Origin: JAHJGG01 sp041658785
Lineage (GTDB): Bacteria > Patescibacteriota > Patescibacteriia > Magasanikbacterales > UBA922
NCBI GenBank assembly: GCA_041658785.1
Contig: JBAZZL010000022.1
Coordinates: 1-18,611 of the forward strand
DNA length: 18,611 nt
Direction: 5' to 3'
Shown: piece by piece, positions 6,435 to 16,000 of the stretch
Position numbering within the stretch: position 1 is the stretch's first letter
How the letters are laid out: each line of letters starts with the position of its first letter
Translations under genes and position numbers: made by a program
The notes under the pieces: model-generated
What the model was told of the DNA's origin: nothing
The model's input: the letters and a program-made list of their open reading frames with translations, nothing else
The model's database searches: none

Positions 6435-7373
6435 ATTTTCTATTATTTTTTTAAACTCTTTAATCGTTTCCTTCAAACCTTCTTCTAATTCCACAACCGG
6501 TTCCCAATTTAAAATTTTCTTAGCCTTACTAATATCCGGCTGGCGCTGCCGCGGATCATCAATCGGCAAATCCTGAAAAACTGTTTTACTTTTGCTAACG
6601 GTCAAATGAATAATCCTATCCGCCAACTCTTTTATGGTAAACTCATCGGAATTCCCCAAATTAACCGGACCGGAAATCTCCGCGTCTGAATTCATCATTT
6701 TAATCAACCCATCCACCATATCATCAACATAACAAAAGCTCCGCGTCTGCTTCCCATCGCCATAAACCGTAATCGGTTCGTTGCGAAGCGCCTGAACAAT
6801 AAAATTACTCACCACCCGCCCGTCGTCAAACGTCATGCGCGGGCCGTAAGTGTTGAAAATCCGCGCTACTTTAATCTCCATGCCATGCATTCGATGATAA
6901 TCAAAAAACAAAGTCTCGGCGCAACGTTTACCCTCGTCATAGCAAGCGCGAGGACCAATCGAATTAACATTACCGCGATATTCTTCTGTCTGTGGATGAA
7001 CTTCTGGATCGCCATAAACTTCTGATGTTGAGGCTTGCAAAATTCTGGCTTGATGTTTTCTGGCTAAACCCAGCATATTAATCACGCCAACAGTGCTTGC
7101 TTTGATTGTCCTAACCGGATTGTATTGATAATGAACAGGGCTCGCCGGACAAGCAAGATTGTAAACTTGATCTATTTTTTCATCAATAAACAGCGGCTCA
7201 ATAATATCGCGCTCAATCAATTGAAAATTACTGTTATCCATGAGACTGGAGATATTATCTTTCGAGCCGGTAAAAAAATTATCAACGCAAATAACCTTAT
7301 TACCCAAATTGAGCAATTTTTCACATAAATGAGAACCAATAAAACCCGCACCACCGGTAACAAGTAACCTCAT
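6426..7373 (-). CDS. uxs: UDP-glucuronate decarboxylase (UDP-xylose synthase), extended SDR family
   Basis: A 315-residue short-chain dehydrogenase that converts UDP-glucuronate to UDP-xylose in the cytosol with bound NAD. The nucleotide-binding motif is TGGAGFIGSH (residues 6-15). The UXS-specific block ACPASPVHYQYNPVRTIK lies at 74-91, the active-site triad region is STSEVYGDP (115-123), and the catalytic Tyr and Lys are in YDEGK (Y145, K149). RIFNTYGPRM and DDPRQRQPDISKAKKILNWEP complete the family pattern. Start ATG 7373 gives MRLLVTGG; a TTG at 7391 would add six residues and is less likely. It is the first gene after the operon promoter and would supply a pentose donor to the downstream glycosyltransferases. 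Its stop codon is inside the right heptamer arm of cassette B. Confidence 0.95.
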   Translation of the reverse strand: MRLLVTGGAGFIGSHLCEKLLNLGNKVICVDNFFTGSKDNISSLMDNSNFQLIERDIIEPLFIDEKIDQVYNLACPASPVHYQYNPVRTIKASTVGVINMLGLARKHQARILQASTSEVYGDPEVHPQTEEYRGNVNSIGPRACYDEGKRCAETLFFDYHRMHGMEIKVARIFNTYGPRMTFDDGRVVSNFIVQALRNEPITVYGDGKQTRSFCYVDDMVDGLIKMMNSDAEISGPVNLGNSDEFTIKELADRIIHLTVSKSKTVFQDLPIDDPRQRQPDISKAKKILNWEPVVELEEGLKETIKEFKKIIENDK

Positions 7374-7395
7374 ATAAATAAAAACAAGCAAAATA

Positions 7396-7424
7396 TTGCA
7401 TTATTAAGCGAATTGTATTATGCT
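7396..7424 (+). promoter_or_regulatory. Possible promoter for the divergent glycosyltransferase
   Basis: On the plus strand, TTGCAT (7396-7401), a 17-base spacer, and TATGCT (7419-7424) lie 32 bases before the ATG at 7457. Its -10 overlaps the -10 of the minus-strand promoter. The match is moderate. Confidence 0.4.
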
Positions 7425-7445
7425 ACATTCAGCGCGAAAAGTCAA
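7417..7445 (-). promoter_or_regulatory. Sigma70-type promoter for the minus-strand glycan operon
   Basis: On the minus strand, -35 TTGACT (7445-7440), a 17-base spacer, and -10 CATAAT (7422-7417) precede the UDP-glucuronate decarboxylase ATG at 7373. Transcription would start near 7410, giving a leader of about 37 bases. Confidence 0.65.
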
Positions 7446-7456
7446 CAAAATACTTT

Positions 7457-8662
7457 ATGCCTCAAAAAAAGAAAATTTTATACGTAATTACTCAAGGCGC
7501 CTGGGGCGGCGCGCAAAGGTATGTTTATGATTTGGCAACACATCTAACCGAGGAATTTGATATTACTGTGGCGGTGGGAGAACCAAACGGTGGAAAAAAA
7601 TTGTTGGATAAATTACAAATTACAAATTACAAATTACAAATAAATAACAAAATCCAAACCATCCAATTAAAACATCTCGTCCGCCGCATATCCCCTATTG
7701 ATGATATCTTGGCTATTTTTGAATTAAGAAAGCTATACAAAACACTTAAACCGGATATCATCCACCTCAACAGCTCTAAAGCCGGAATAATCGGTTCACT
7801 CGCAAAATGCCTCATGTTGCGCGCATCATGCATCATGATTTACACGGTCCACGGCTGGGTCTTCAACGAACCCCTCCCCCGCCCCACCCGCTGGCTCTAT
7901 CAAATCATGGAGCGAATAACCAGCCGTTGGAAAAACAAAATTATCGTCCTCTCCGAACAAGACAAACAAACCGCCCTTCAACAACTTAAAATAAACGAGA
8001 AAAAACTCGCCCTTATCCCCCTAGGGATTGACCAACCGAATTTCCTCTCTCGCGAAGAAGCGCGCCAAAAACTGCTTGCCGCATACTCCGCCGCCTTGTT
8101 TCGTGATACGGTGTCTAGTGACATCTGGATCGGAACCATCGCCGGACTTTACAAAACAAAAGGCTTAGACACCTTGATAAAAGCTGTTGTAACACTCAAC
8201 AATCTTCAATCTTCAATCTTCAATCTTCAATTCTTCATCATCGGCTCCGGCCCGGAAAAAGAAAATCTGCAATCTGCAATCTGCAATCTGCAATTAACCA
8301 ATGTCCACCTGCTTGGCTTCATTGAAAACGCCCAGGAGTTTCTTCCCGCCTTTGACTTCTTCGTCCTGCCTTCCCGAAAAGAAGGCCTCCCCTACACGCT
8401 CTTGGAAGCAAAGATGGCCGGAACGCCGATTATCGCCACTGATGCGGGTGGTGTTTCGGAAATAATTGAAGACAAAAAAACAGGCTTGCTCGTGCCGCCT
8501 GAAAATATTGAAAAGCTTGCCCAAGCTTTGCTTTTTGCTTGTAATAATCAAGAAAAAATGAAACAATTCGCCGAATGCGGATCTAAAAAAGACATTCTGA
8601 AATACTCCAAACAAACAATGGTGAAAGATATTACCGCGCTGTACCAGTCGTTGGTTCGCTGA
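7457..8662 (+). CDS. GT4-family glycosyltransferase with repeat-encoded loops
   Basis: A 401-residue GT-B protein and the only plus-strand gene seen. The N-terminus KKKILYVITQGAWGGAQRYVYDLATHL carries the GG loop (residues 17-18). IYTVHGWVFNEPLPRPTRWLYQIMER (128-153) is typical of GT4 enzymes of capsule and O-antigen clusters. GTIAGLYKTKGLDTLIKAV (226-244), IIGSGPEKENL (261-271) and the EX7E motif in PSRKEGLPYTLLEAKMAGTPII (E309, E317) form the donor site. Three perfect four-copy heptamer arrays encode residues about 52-61, 248-258 and 270-279, all at expected surface loops. A CATCATG pair encodes part of residues 123-127. The gene ends 32 bases inside the 3' end of the convergent ligase gene, and no terminator is seen between them. 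Confidence 0.93.
   Translation: MPQKKKILYVITQGAWGGAQRYVYDLATHLTEEFDITVAVGEPNGGKKLLDKLQITNYKLQINNKIQTIQLKHLVRRISPIDDILAIFELRKLYKTLKPDIIHLNSSKAGIIGSLAKCLMLRASCIMIYTVHGWVFNEPLPRPTRWLYQIMERITSRWKNKIIVLSEQDKQTALQQLKINEKKLALIPLGIDQPNFLSREEARQKLLAAYSAALFRDTVSSDIWIGTIAGLYKTKGLDTLIKAVVTLNNLQSSIFNLQFFIIGSGPEKENLQSAICNLQLTNVHLLGFIENAQEFLPAFDFFVLPSRKEGLPYTLLEAKMAGTPIIATDAGGVSEIIEDKKTGLLVPPENIEKLAQALLFACNNQEKMKQFAECGSKKDILKYSKQTMVKDITALYQSLVR
7611..7638. repeat. Heptamer array (aattaca x4) in glycosyltransferase gene
   Basis: Four perfect adjacent copies of aattaca, then a degenerate aataaataac. They encode LQITNYKLQ in the N-terminal domain, in frame. Confidence 0.92.
7824..7837. repeat. Heptamer pair (catcatg x2) in glycosyltransferase gene
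   Basis: Two adjacent catcatg units, with a related cctcatg at 7810-7816 in the same 7-base register. They encode SCIM at the loop just before the IYTVHGW strand. This is a weaker array than the others in this gene. Confidence 0.5.
8201..8228. repeat. Heptamer array (aatcttc x4) in glycosyltransferase gene
   Basis: Four perfect adjacent copies of aatcttc encode NLQSSIFNLQ, between the helix IKAVVTL and the strand FFIIGSGPE of the donor domain. Confidence 0.92.
8264..8291. repeat. Heptamer array (aatctgc x4) in glycosyltransferase gene
   Basis: Four perfect adjacent copies of aatctgc encode NLQSAICNLQ in the helix after GSGPEKE. This is the same structural position as the array at 761-795 in the other glycosyltransferase. 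Confidence 0.92.
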
Positions 8663-10691
8663 CTTCTGCTAAAATTTGTTCAATTGCAGAATTCATCGAT
8701 GCATCAAAAATGATATTTTTTGTCTTTGCCTCGCCTATCGTTTCTATAGCTTTATCATTCTGTCCTGTTAACTTATAAGCCCAAATCAATCTCCACCACC
8801 CTTCACCAATTATCGGGTCATCATCAATTGACTGTTTTAGCATCGCGATACTTTCTTCTATCTTGCCAAGCTGGAGTTCAATGCTTACCAAATTATAAAC
8901 TAACTGCTGGCGCTTTGGGCTGTAATTCAATGCCTGCTTCATATAATACTCCGCCTCTACTATGTACATCGGCTGTTTGGTCGTTGCGAATCTTAATTGA
9001 TCTAGTTGCGCCAATGCTATATATGTTCGAATATCAAAAGGATGAAGAGAAATATTTTTTTTCAAGGCTTCGCCAGCCAAATCTAAAAGTTGCGCTGTCT
9101 TCTGTGGTTCAATCTTTTGATTGTACTTTCCAATCAATTCAATTATCACGCGGGCAAGGTCGCTCCTAATGTCATCTATATGCGGTGATGGAAAAGCGAG
9201 AGCACTCTCTACTGCCGCTATCCCCAACTCCACCCCGCGATTAAGCTGGATCATCGCTTTCAGGGTTTTCTTGTTTGCGCGAGCCGGTTGAATATTGAAT
9301 ATAAAAATAAACAAAAACGCGATCAATGACGCGCCGGCTATAATTGAAAATCCAATGGCGCGCCTTTGGCGCGGCTTCTCTTCCTCTTCTGCCGTCTTCT
9401 TTTTGAAAAATTCAACTCCGGCAAGGCTGTTTATCATCGCGAGCCAAAACATAAAATACAAATAAGACGTCGGATTTTCAAAAACTGTCAAATTCTGCGC
9501 CAAATGCGCCGCCAGAAACGCCGCGCCAAAAACAGCGATATGTTTATCCACAATTTTTTTTCTATAAGCCTGCGCAATCATCAACAAAGCCAAGCCAAAC
9601 AAACCAAGATACGAAATCAAGCCAAAAGCGCCTTGAACAGCAAGCGTGTTCAAAACTATATTATGAGCATTATCAAACCATGTTTCTTGGTAACCGAATT
9701 CCAGTGATTTCGGATTGTAATATTTGTTAAAAGCATAAAAAAAATTATTCGGTCCCCAGCCAAATATCGGCCGGTCTTTCCACCCTTCAACCGCGATCTG
9801 CCAAGCGATCAAGCGGGTACTGCCGGTTCCTTCCATCAGCGAAGCATTAAATAATCTGCCAAGCGTAGGAATATTACTCACAAATGATGTTTGCCGGTAG
9901 CCGTACATTATCCCAATTGCGCCGACTGAGGCAATAATCAATCCTAACAATATCAGACGAATCTTTGGCCTATCTTTTATTATCAAAAAATAACCAACCA
10001 TCAAAACAAAAACACCAACCAAAAAACCCAGCATTGAACCGCGCGTTCCGCTAAAAAACAACCCAAAAATAGCCAGAAGACCCATCAGCCCTTCGGCAAT
10101 GCTCCACATTAAATTTTTCTCTTTTGCCATCAATAATAGCGAGACAAAAGATAAAAACAGCCCATACCCGCCAACATAAATTGCGTTTCCTAAAGTGCTT
10201 CTCACTCTATCGCTGCCTTGATTCAACAACAGCTCTGGATCCCAGTGTTGCAGAACGCCGATAAACATCACGATTGAACCTGCAAACAAGAATATCCGCA
10301 AAGCCCGCCTCCAATCAACCCATGTCTTAAAAATAGCGGAACAGACAAAATAATAGATAACATAATGGATAATTGTAAATAATCCCAGCATCCGTTCGTG
10401 GTTGTCCCAAAAACTATGATACGCGTCTACGCCAGAAAAAGTGGAGATCGCGAAACTGATTATAAAAATCAATAACGCGAGCGTCAAAAGCGTTATTTTT
10501 GGCTTGTACTCTTTGAAACTTTGATACAACAAAAGAATATACCCGATGAGAAGCAACACAACTAGCGACCGAAACAGCAGAATCTTTGGGACAATAAAAG
10601 GAAAGATGAAAGAGGAAGGAAGAACGACCAGCGGCACGAAAAAAGTAATATATATCATTATCTTCATCGTGATTTTTATGTATCTATTCAT
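8631..10691 (-). CDS. O-antigen ligase/polymerase-like membrane protein with C-terminal TPR repeats
   Basis: A 686-residue protein. About a dozen hydrophobic segments fill residues 10-425, another spans about 447-467, and the rest is helical and TPR-like (PRQQLVYNLVSIELQLGKIEESIAMLKQSIDDDPIIGEGW). The Wzy_C (PF04932) landmarks are GTRGS (215-219), STRLIAW (291-297), GWGPNNF (311-317) and DNAHN (340-344); the Arg and His of such motifs are functionally important in WaaL/Wzy enzymes. The family polymerises or ligates lipid-linked glycans on the outer membrane face, and PglL/PilO-type members glycosylate proteins. Which reaction applies is not decidable from sequence alone. ATG 10691 lies 14 bases after the stop of the paralogue, so they form one operon. 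The 3' end overlaps the convergent glycosyltransferase gene. Confidence 0.88.
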   Translation of the reverse strand: MNRYIKITMKIMIYITFFVPLVVLPSSFIFPFIVPKILLFRSLVVLLLIGYILLLYQSFKEYKPKITLLTLALLIFIISFAISTFSGVDAYHSFWDNHERMLGLFTIIHYVIYYFVCSAIFKTWVDWRRALRIFLFAGSIVMFIGVLQHWDPELLLNQGSDRVRSTLGNAIYVGGYGLFLSFVSLLLMAKEKNLMWSIAEGLMGLLAIFGLFFSGTRGSMLGFLVGVFVLMVGYFLIIKDRPKIRLILLGLIIASVGAIGIMYGYRQTSFVSNIPTLGRLFNASLMEGTGSTRLIAWQIAVEGWKDRPIFGWGPNNFFYAFNKYYNPKSLEFGYQETWFDNAHNIVLNTLAVQGAFGLISYLGLFGLALLMIAQAYRKKIVDKHIAVFGAAFLAAHLAQNLTVFENPTSYLYFMFWLAMINSLAGVEFFKKKTAEEEEKPRQRRAIGFSIIAGASLIAFLFIFIFNIQPARANKKTLKAMIQLNRGVELGIAAVESALAFPSPHIDDIRSDLARVIIELIGKYNQKIEPQKTAQLLDLAGEALKKNISLHPFDIRTYIALAQLDQLRFATTKQPMYIVEAEYYMKQALNYSPKRQQLVYNLVSIELQLGKIEESIAMLKQSIDDDPIIGEGWWRLIWAYKLTGQNDKAIETIGEAKTKNIIFDASMNSAIEQILAEVSEPTTGTAR

Positions 10692-10705
10692 AATTAAAAC
10701 AATTA

Positions 10706-12970
10706 TTATTTCGCTAGTTCACCATTATACAATTTTTGTAAAAATAATTCAACTTCCGGTTTTAGGCTGCTGTCTAGCCGCTCTGCTTCAATAATATTTT
10801 CTTTTGCTTTTTCTTGATCGCCTATGGCGGCATACGCCATTGCCAGCCGTCCATAAAGAAGTGCGTCATTTGGATTTTTGTCTACCAAATTTTTTAATAT
10901 CATTATCGCGCCCTGATAATCATTAACCTCAACAAATTCTTGAATTATCTTTTCCGCGCCATATCTATCTGGAATATCATACCCCAAGAGTATCGCCGCT
11001 TTTATCGTTTTTGTCTCTCCGCCCGTATTTCCAGCCAAACGGTATGCTTGGGCAAGATAAAGATAGCTGTCAACGAACAGCGGATTCATATCTACCGCCT
11101 GCTTGGCGACTTTTATTGCCTCGTCATAATCGCGTCGAATTAACTTACTGTGGCTCAAAGCATAATAACCAGTCAATCGTCCAGGGCTCGCCAAAATCGC
11201 TTGCGTCAAATACTTTTCAGCTTCCTCCGGCAGAATTTTTTGAAAATCAGCCGCCATATTATAAAGTTCTCCCAGCCTTAAATTGAAAAAATTGTCACGC
11301 GGATTGTATTCCAAATTTTTTTTCATCGCCACGCTCGCCTCTTCAAACACCCGATTGATATCCTCTTTTGGCAATTTGCCTCCAAATTTGACAATATTAG
11401 TGACTATCGCCGTGGCAAAATGCGACCGAATATCTCTATCCAAAACTGTGTGATAATCCAAAGCTTGTAAAAATAATTTCTCTGATGTCAACAAATCGTT
11501 GTCAATATAAATCGCGCGACTCGCTTTTACTGCGTCACGAATCGCGCGAACTGGTTTAATATTAAAAGCAAACATCATATACAAAACAACCAAAATTGAA
11601 ATCGCGACTATTGCTTTCTGCAGCCCATTCGGAAAAATAATCTTGTTTTCTTCATTTTTATTAATTTTTTGTTCCTCTATTGCTATTACCGCTTGCCCTC
11701 GCAAAAACTCCAATAGCGCCAGGGTGGCGACAAATGGGATAAGCGAATTTATACTGTCAAATACAAATAAATTTTGGATCAAATACGCCAATAGTAAGGC
11801 CGCGAAGCTTATGCAGATGTAGCGTGGCAATTCTTTTGTCTTGATCAAATCAACGACATAAAAAATAACAACGAAAAAAATAAAAAAATAGCTTATCAAA
11901 CCTAATGTACCTGACGTCGCCATCAATTCAAAAAAGACGCTGTGCGCGCGGTCAAAATAAGTTTCTGTTCGGGTAAAGGTGTAAAAAGAAGGATCAAAAA
12001 ATTTATCAAAAACAATCGCGAAATTTTCCGGCCCGGCGCCCAAAATCGGCCTCTCCAAATAACCTTGCCATGCCGCTCTCCACGAAATAAATCGGGTATT
12101 TATGGTGGAATCACTTAACGAAATATCTAAAAATCTAGTCAAAAATGGCATTCTAGATGCCGCGACATCATTAAAAACAATAGAAAAAATACCAAACAAA
12201 AGAATAGTTGCGAGCGCTACCGCTGAAATAATCCTGTATTTATGCTTTGAGGAAAGAAAAACATTAAAAAACAAAAATAAACATACCCCCGCGCTCAATC
12301 CCAAAAAAGCGCCTCTAGTTCCTGTAAAAAATACCGTCAAAACAAACAATGCAAATAACAAAACAAACAACAAACGCGCGTATTTATTTTGATAATAACG
12401 TGATAAATAAATTACAAAAAATATTTGAAAAATAATGTAAGCGGCCAAATACGAAGGATTGCCAGTCGTGCTGTCAATGCGACTGGCGCTTACATTATAA
12501 ACAGAAAATAATGAAAACTTTTGCGCCAAACCATAAAAAGCCACCGCCAAACCCACGCCAATAAAAGTAGAAATAAAATACTTCCAATCCTTTTCCGTCT
12601 TGAACACAGCGGTAAGAATTGTAAAATAAACTGCCAAATGCAACCAAGTAAAAATCCCGCCCATCCGTTCAATATCCCCCCAAAAACTCAGGTTCCAGTC
12701 AACTCCCAACAGTCCGGAAATCAGCAATATAACGGTGTACGCCAGAATGGCAGAAAAAAGCATAGTTTTCCGCGGGCGATAACGCGGATGCTTGAAAACG
12801 ATATAAAGATATAAAACGCTCAAAATCTCTATTAGCAGGCGAAAGAAAAATACCCGCGCGGTTACAAATGGAAACAACAGCGAAGTTGACCACAACAACG
12901 GAGTCAAAAGACTCAAGTATAACCCGAATTTAATAATGTTTATTATTTTTTGATCAAATGGCGGCGGCAT
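10706..12970 (-). CDS. O-antigen ligase/polymerase-like membrane protein with C-terminal TPR repeats (paralogue)
   Basis: A 754-residue paralogue of the next gene. Landmarks fall at nearly the same residues: GTRGA (217-221), NTRFISW (291-297), GAGPENF (311-317) and DRAHS (340-344). Multiple membrane segments occupy about 12-450, a further one is near 475-495, and TPR-like repeats follow (RRDYDEAIKVAKQAVDMNPLFVDSYLYLAQAYRLAGN; NDALLYGRLAMAYAAIGDQEKAKENI). The tail is longer than in the paralogue. The start is ATG 12970 (MPPPFDQK): a longer reading to 13051 would translate the terminator hairpin and is rejected. Transcription must read through that terminator or start in the short stretch after it; no convincing promoter was found there. 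A role in glycan polymerisation, ligation or surface-protein glycosylation is inferred from the family. Confidence 0.88.
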   Translation of the reverse strand: MPPPFDQKIINIIKFGLYLSLLTPLLWSTSLLFPFVTARVFFFRLLIEILSVLYLYIVFKHPRYRPRKTMLFSAILAYTVILLISGLLGVDWNLSFWGDIERMGGIFTWLHLAVYFTILTAVFKTEKDWKYFISTFIGVGLAVAFYGLAQKFSLFSVYNVSASRIDSTTGNPSYLAAYIIFQIFFVIYLSRYYQNKYARLLFVLLFALFVLTVFFTGTRGAFLGLSAGVCLFLFFNVFLSSKHKYRIISAVALATILLFGIFSIVFNDVAASRMPFLTRFLDISLSDSTINTRFISWRAAWQGYLERPILGAGPENFAIVFDKFFDPSFYTFTRTETYFDRAHSVFFELMATSGTLGLISYFFIFFVVIFYVVDLIKTKELPRYICISFAALLLAYLIQNLFVFDSINSLIPFVATLALLEFLRGQAVIAIEEQKINKNEENKIIFPNGLQKAIVAISILVVLYMMFAFNIKPVRAIRDAVKASRAIYIDNDLLTSEKLFLQALDYHTVLDRDIRSHFATAIVTNIVKFGGKLPKEDINRVFEEASVAMKKNLEYNPRDNFFNLRLGELYNMAADFQKILPEEAEKYLTQAILASPGRLTGYYALSHSKLIRRDYDEAIKVAKQAVDMNPLFVDSYLYLAQAYRLAGNTGGETKTIKAAILLGYDIPDRYGAEKIIQEFVEVNDYQGAIMILKNLVDKNPNDALLYGRLAMAYAAIGDQEKAKENIIEAERLDSSLKPEVELFLQKLYNGELAK

Positions 12971-12988
12971 ATTAAAATCATATACATT

Positions 12989-13036
12989 AAAACATAAAAA
13001 AAGAAAAAAAGAAAGACCCCCAAATGGGGGTCTTTC
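12989..13036 (-). terminator. Intrinsic terminator after the surface-protein gene
   Basis: A perfect 11-base stem (gaaagaccccc at 13011-13021, gggggtctttc at 13026-13036) with a 4-base loop is followed on the minus strand by a T-rich tract (13010 down to about 12993). It acts on the surface-protein transcript. A smaller hairpin (gctaga/tctagc, 13041-13057) lies just before it. Confidence 0.9.
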
Positions 13037-13071
13037 ACGCGCTAGAAACACTCTAGCTACTACTAGAACTA

Positions 13072-16000
13072 TTACTTATTGGCTGACCAGCTGAATGACT
13101 GATTTAATCCTCCGACTAAATAGCCAGCTACCCATTCTTGCGTTTGGGTGGAAGCATAGCTTGCTCCATCCGCTAAGTTGGTGGAATAAGCATGAGAGGC
13201 AGCCGACTCATCCGACCAAATGAAATGGCCTTCATAAGCAGTGCCTGCGCCTGATGCCGCGGTATTTAGACCAATTACATAACTGGCTGTGCCGCCATAG
13301 AAATTACCTGGAAGATTATCAAGGTAATACATGTTGTAAGTGATCGCTATCCCTGTGCCGCCTCCTGATGGTGTGGCGGAATCGTCGCTCAGAAGTTCTA
13401 CGACTACTCCGTCAGAATCAGCAGTAGCAGTGCCTACGTTGGATACTTTTGCTTTCAACTTGTAGTTGGCTCCTGCGGTTGAAACTTTATCTTCAGTCGC
13501 GAAAATAACTACTACCGTGCTAGTGCCGCTAGTTGGAGCAACTGTAGTGGTCGCGCATCCTGAATCAAAAGAATCTGTATGGATGCATCCTGTACCGCCT
13601 GTATCAAGCCTGTCGGCTGTTGCTGTTCCCGAACCATCATAGATGAACACATCTGTTCCAGCAACCAACAGTGAATTGTCCTTGTACAATGCAAAATCGT
13701 CTAAGGTCAATACTCCAGTTGTCGTGGTAGTATCCACCAAGGATACCGAGAATGTCATCTTCTTTAGCGATGCTTGCATCGGGCTGGCAGTAACTGTCAG
13801 ATCAGCAAGAGTAATGGTTGAACCGCTGGAAAGCTTGGTGCCTGCCGGTAAATCAGCGCGAGTTACAGATGGTTTGGTTCTGTACAACACGTGCTGTTTG
13901 GAGGCAACGTCGGAACTTGGCGCGTTTATTGCCAAATTAGACTTCGCTCCCCGAGCTAGAATAGCGCCGGTCTGACCAATCAGACTCTCTACCGCGCTGT
14001 CTAAGCTAATCCGATGCGTGGCGCCGGCCGATGAATTGAGGTAAGTATTCGGCTTGGCTTTGACCGCGATATTAACTGTCGTTCCTTTAGCAATTGTCAA
14101 TTTTGGATTCAAGCTGAATACCGCGTAACCAGTATTAGCATTTGGCGTATTGGTGGCTGTCAAATTGACTTCAAGGCCATTGACTGGCGAAGTCTGGCCA
14201 TCCAAATACAATCCAAAGCTAGTCATGGACGACGTAACATTGGCTGTATTCGCGCCTTGCACGCTAATCTGATCAAAGACAATCAAACTCTCAATATTGA
14301 CATCTTCATCCAATGCCCTGAGAGAGAACTTAGCCAGCTCAACGCGATCAGTGCTGGCTGTACCCATAGCAACGATATGAGCTGCCTGATCCGTAGAAGC
14401 TGCGGCAACTGTCAAACTGCCTCCGGCAGATACATAAATTGACTGGCCAACAACATCAGTTGAATAAGTAGCCGATGACTTGCTTATGGTCCGATAATAC
14501 GAGACAGAATCAAGATCAACAACCGCTTCTGCGGTAGTAATGCTTTGGCCAGAAAGGACAGAAGCATAAACATTCAAGACCGCTGTCGTGCCCGCGGTTA
14601 ATGAAATAGCGGTGGACGGAGTGAAGGTATAAGAACCATCTTCGCCCGCGCTATCCAGCGCGCTCTGGGTAGTGCCAACTTCCGTGCCGGCAAACTTAAT
14701 ATACAAGTTATAGAACACATCGCCCAATTGGTACGTGCCCGCCCCATCGTCCTTGACCACAAAACTGCTCAAGGTAACCGCTTCCGCGGCTGGAGCCGTA
14801 ACGATATATGAAGCGATCTTAATATCTGATTCATTGGTTACGCCGGTTGGATTGGAGGCCGTGCCATTGACCATTTCATTATTGGCAACCACCGCCAACT
14901 CACCAGATGAAATAGTGCGAACACTTGCCGCTACCGCGCTGGAAAGCGAAAGCGCGGTTTGCGAGGTCTGTCCAGTCGCCGAACCAGCAGTGCTGTTTAG
15001 TGTTGGTGTAAGCTGGGAACCTGCGGTCAGGTTGGTGCTGGCAGCGTTCTTCATATCCGCTTTAACCGACAGGACATAAGTCTTGCCGGCCGGAATTATA
15101 AACGAACTGCCAAATGTCCACTGTCTGGCCGTGTTATCTTCTGTCAGGTCTTGGGTTACGCCTACTTGCGAACCCTCAACATACATTGCCACATTGTCTA
15201 TGCCGACTTCATCACCAGTGCTATTGATCCTAAAGTAAATATCGTTTACCTTAATATCTTCGCCAACCGCTTTGAAGTCATATTTGGCTACTTCAATATT
15301 GGTTGCTCCGGTTGCCACACTGGCCGTGGGAGTGCTGGTGCTCACTGTGATTGTGAGACTGCCCGAATTTATTGTGGTCTCATAACCGGAATCATTACCC
15401 TGATATCTCACTGTCCAGGTCGCTTCAGTATTATTGTCTGGCTGTAAAGTAGTGCCATAAACAGTATCTACGATATCAACATCATAGATATTCTGAAGCA
15501 TGAAGCGGAAATTTCTCCCTGTTCCAGAGAGAACATCGGCGCGCAATTCCAAGGTAAGGGCCTCGCCTTTGCCAATCTCCAAATTGAGACCGCTAAACTC
15601 GGCTGTATTATCGCTGGACAACGCGTCAACTGTGCTCCCCACTTGTACGCCGGCCTTGTAGAGTTTCAGATTCCCTAGGTCGCTCTTCGCTATTGACCCG
15701 GCCTGGGTAAGCTTCAGTCTGTCAACCCGCAATTTGTTATTCGCGCCCTGGATCTGAAATGACCAAACACTATAATTGGTAGTGCCGGGGTTCACCGTGG
15801 TGTCGCCGCTAGGGCTCACATTGGTGATTGCCGCTCTGCCCATGTCGGTTACCGCGATATAGCTCATGCTGTTCCCCGAAAGTGGAGCGCTCATTGTTGT
15901 TGTGCTGGCACCTGAACTCTCTACATCAGTGGCCGATACAATCTGCGCGTATAGCGTATTGCCTCCATTTAAGTTATCGGACAGGTCAGCTTTTACCGTA

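Noticed and set aside
12971..13051. N-terminal extension of the upstream ligase-like protein
   Set aside because: It would be translated from the terminator stem and T tract, and the ATG at 12970 fits the paralogue start.
13512..13975. Several short ORFs on either strand inside the surface-protein gene
   Set aside because: They lack recognisable motifs and overlap a long gene with a signal peptide and domain repeats; they are shadow frames.
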